Source: Glycine soja
Taxonomy: Eukaryota > Streptophyta > Magnoliopsida > Fabales > Fabaceae
DNA length: 64,000 nt
NCBI RefSeq assembly: GCF_004193775.1
Contig: NC_041003.1
Span: 47,916,111 to 47,980,110, forward strand
Direction of reading: 5' to 3'
Part shown: piece by piece, positions 62,608 to 64,000 of the stretch
Position numbering within the stretch: position 1 is the stretch's first letter
How the letters are laid out: every line of letters begins with the position of its first letter
Position numbers and translations under genes: made by a program
The notes under the pieces: generated by a model
Database searches by the model: none
What the model was told of the DNA's origin: nothing
Seen by the model: the letters and a program-made list of their open reading frames with translations, nothing else

Positions 62608-63954
62608 CTAATGACCCATGTAAGGAGCACCAGCACCAGGATGAGGTCTCACACCACTGCTCTGTCCCATTTGAGGATTCTGGTATCCGGGTTGCATTGC
62701 TGGCTGGTTCCCATACCCCATAGCAGGTTGATTCGCATATGGAGCAGGCGGCCCCCCCTGGTTAACGGGGGCACCACCAAGCCCTCCAAGAAGATTCCCA
62801 AGCCCCAATCCAGCTCCCTGATTAATCAATGCAGTCAACGCCTGTCCAAGCACCGGATTCAACCCCTGGGCCGGCACACCAGGGTTGAAACCCCCCACAG
62901 CAGAGCCCGAGGGCGCCATCAAATGACCACTTCCATGTGATGGTCCACCACCACCGGAGGAATACTTGTTCTTCTCCTTCCTCTGATAATGAGGCTGATG
63001 GTGGTGATGGTGATGATGAGAATGAGAATGCTGTTGATGATGATACCCCTTGCTCCCCTTAGGACCATCAACAGCCTTCTGACAATACAAAGTATGCCCC
63101 TCATAGTTCTTATTGGGCTCTTCCAAAGCCTTCTTAGCACTCTCCACAGACTTATACACGAAAAGCGCAAAACCCTTAGGTTTCCCAGTGTTCTTATCCA
63201 AACCAAGAGGACCATCCTCAACCTCTCCAAACTGCTTGAAGAATTCAAGCAGCTTCTGAGGATCAATCTCAGCACTCACATTGCTCACAAAAATCTTCCT
63301 CTGGGTGTACTCAGACACCGGGGTCACGCTCGGCGGTGGAGCCGGAACGGGGCCAGCGGAGGCCAGCTGGCACGAGGTGGTGCGGTTTCCGATCTTCTTC
63401 TGAGGGTGTTTCAGCGCCTTTCGAGCATCGTCTCTGTGCTTGAAGAGGATAAAGGCGTAACCCTTTGATTTACCGGAGACCTTGTCGGTGACGGCCTTGC
63501 AGTCCTCGATCTCGCCGTATTTCCCGAACACGGAGGTTAGGGTTTCGGCGGTGGCATCCCAGCCGAGGCCGTGGACGAAGATTTTCCGGTGCGCGGGGTC
63601 CACGTCAGCAATCCGGCGCACGCTATCGACGAATTCGGGGAACATATCCACGGCCTGCGTGACGAGAGAGTGGAGCTGCTCCTTCGTGAACGGTTCCAGA
63701 AGCTTCTCCACGGGCTCTTCTTCTAGTGTGAGATCCTCCTCTTCCTCTTCTTCGTTGTTTCCTTCATTGCTACCGTTCGCTTCGGCTTGGTTTGCAGCTT
63801 CTAGGGTTTCTGGTCCCGGTTGCCCTTCTCGAGTTTCTGGTTCCTGCTCCTCTTGTTGTTCATCTTCTTCCTCTTCCTCTTCCTCTACCTCTTGTTCGCT
63901 TTCGGCGTTTTGCGGTTCTTCTTCTTGTTCATGTTTTGGTTCGTCGATGGCCAT
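62608..63954 (-). CDS. UBP1-associated protein 2 (UBA2)-type RNA-binding protein, 448 aa
   Basis: A single uninterrupted frame from the ATG at 63954 to the TAG at 62608. The N-terminus is extremely acidic (poly-Glu, residues about 10-80). RRM1 is at about 123-198, with RNP2 KIFVHGL and RNP1 KGYAFILF. RRM2 is at about 219-295, with KIFVSNV and KGFALFVY. A His-rich stretch (about 305-322) and a Gly/Pro/Gln/Asn-rich tail (GYGNQPAMQPGYQNPQMGQ) complete the UBA2 architecture. UBA2 proteins are nuclear, bind U-rich RNA with UBP1/UBA1, and are linked to ABA and wound responses with relocation to nuclear speckles. The His-rich and Gly-rich low-complexity segments could promote condensate formation (inference). 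The coding region is intronless, but the stop sits on a splice donor, indicating a 3'UTR intron. Confidence 0.95.
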   Translation of the reverse strand: MAIDEPKHEQEEEPQNAESEQEVEEEEEEEDEQQEEQEPETREGQPGPETLEAANQAEANGSNEGNNEEEEEEDLTLEEEPVEKLLEPFTKEQLHSLVTQAVDMFPEFVDSVRRIADVDPAHRKIFVHGLGWDATAETLTSVFGKYGEIEDCKAVTDKVSGKSKGYAFILFKHRDDARKALKHPQKKIGNRTTSCQLASAGPVPAPPPSVTPVSEYTQRKIFVSNVSAEIDPQKLLEFFKQFGEVEDGPLGLDKNTGKPKGFALFVYKSVESAKKALEEPNKNYEGHTLYCQKAVDGPKGSKGYHHQQHSHSHHHHHHHQPHYQRKEKNKYSSGGGGPSHGSGHLMAPSGSAVGGFNPGVPAQGLNPVLGQALTALINQGAGLGLGNLLGGLGGAPVNQGGPPAPYANQPAMGYGNQPAMQPGYQNPQMGQSSGVRPHPGAGAPYMGH

Positions 63955-64000
63955 GGTGTTGGAGTCTTCTAGGGTTGGTTCGGGGATGGGTTGCTGTTGG
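63955..64000 (-). other. 5' leader of the UBA2 gene, cut by window end
   Basis: The sequence immediately upstream of the ATG is pyrimidine/purine mixed and less AT-rich than intergenic DNA, as expected for a leader. The promoter lies outside the window. Confidence 0.5.

Noticed and set aside
62611..63468. Plus- and minus-strand alternative frames of 109-159 codons within UBA2
   Set aside because: They are shadows of the GC-rich UBA2 coding sequence in other frames.

Overview
This is plant nuclear DNA, very probably from a legume and most likely soybean (Glycine) or a close relative. Genes are split by GT-AG introns, intergenic DNA is very AT-rich, AT/GA microsatellites occur in introns and leaders, and the proteins are plant-specific families (EIN3, AGO4, early nodulin-like, UBA2). 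The species is an inference. Exons were read by eye from splice signals, frame continuity and remembered family sequences. Every multi-exon model given as a CDS keeps frame from ATG to stop, or to the window edge for the first gene. UTR ends are approximate.

Layout: (1) 1-2.4 kb, minus: N-terminal about 397 codons of an EIN3/EIL ethylene transcription factor with a 5'UTR intron. (2) 4.5-8.0 kb, plus: a broken copy of the first exons of an AP-1 sigma adaptin gene, followed by an intact, divergent 161-aa copy. (3) 9.0-9.6 kb, minus: ascorbate oxidase pseudogene fragment. (4) 9.8-12.0 kb: probable MULE-like element. (5) 13.1-17.2 kb, minus: secreted LRR protein resembling a SERK ectodomain. (6) 17.3-25 kb: gene-poor, with a deleted hAT element and a minisatellite of about 65 bp. 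(7) 25.1-33.3 kb, plus: a complete AGO4-clade Argonaute (906 aa). (8) 34.4-45.6 kb: a mitochondrial hydroxyacyl-thioester dehydratase gene tail-to-tail with an early nodulin-like gene. This unit is tandemly duplicated, with two decayed dehydratase copies and a second intact nodulin-like gene. (9) 46.6-55.9 kb, minus: complete 14-exon LARP1 (936 aa). (10) 56-62.6 kb: no convincing protein gene, but probably the spliced 3'UTR of the last gene. (11) 62.6-64 kb, minus: UBA2-type RNA-binding protein, 448 aa.

The genes do not form an operon-like pathway. Several act in RNA biology (AGO4: RNA-directed DNA methylation; LARP1: translation of 5'TOP mRNAs and mRNA decay; UBA2: nuclear RNA binding). The EIN3-AGO4 pairing, with LARP1, ascorbate oxidase, LRR and ENODL neighbours, recalls two Arabidopsis segments around AGO4/EIL1 and AGO9/EIL2/LARP1a, which suggests an ancient collinear block. 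I found no prokaryotic-style novel system. The most informative structures are the local duplications and their decay, the transposon relics, and the stop-codon/splice-donor junction of UBA2.
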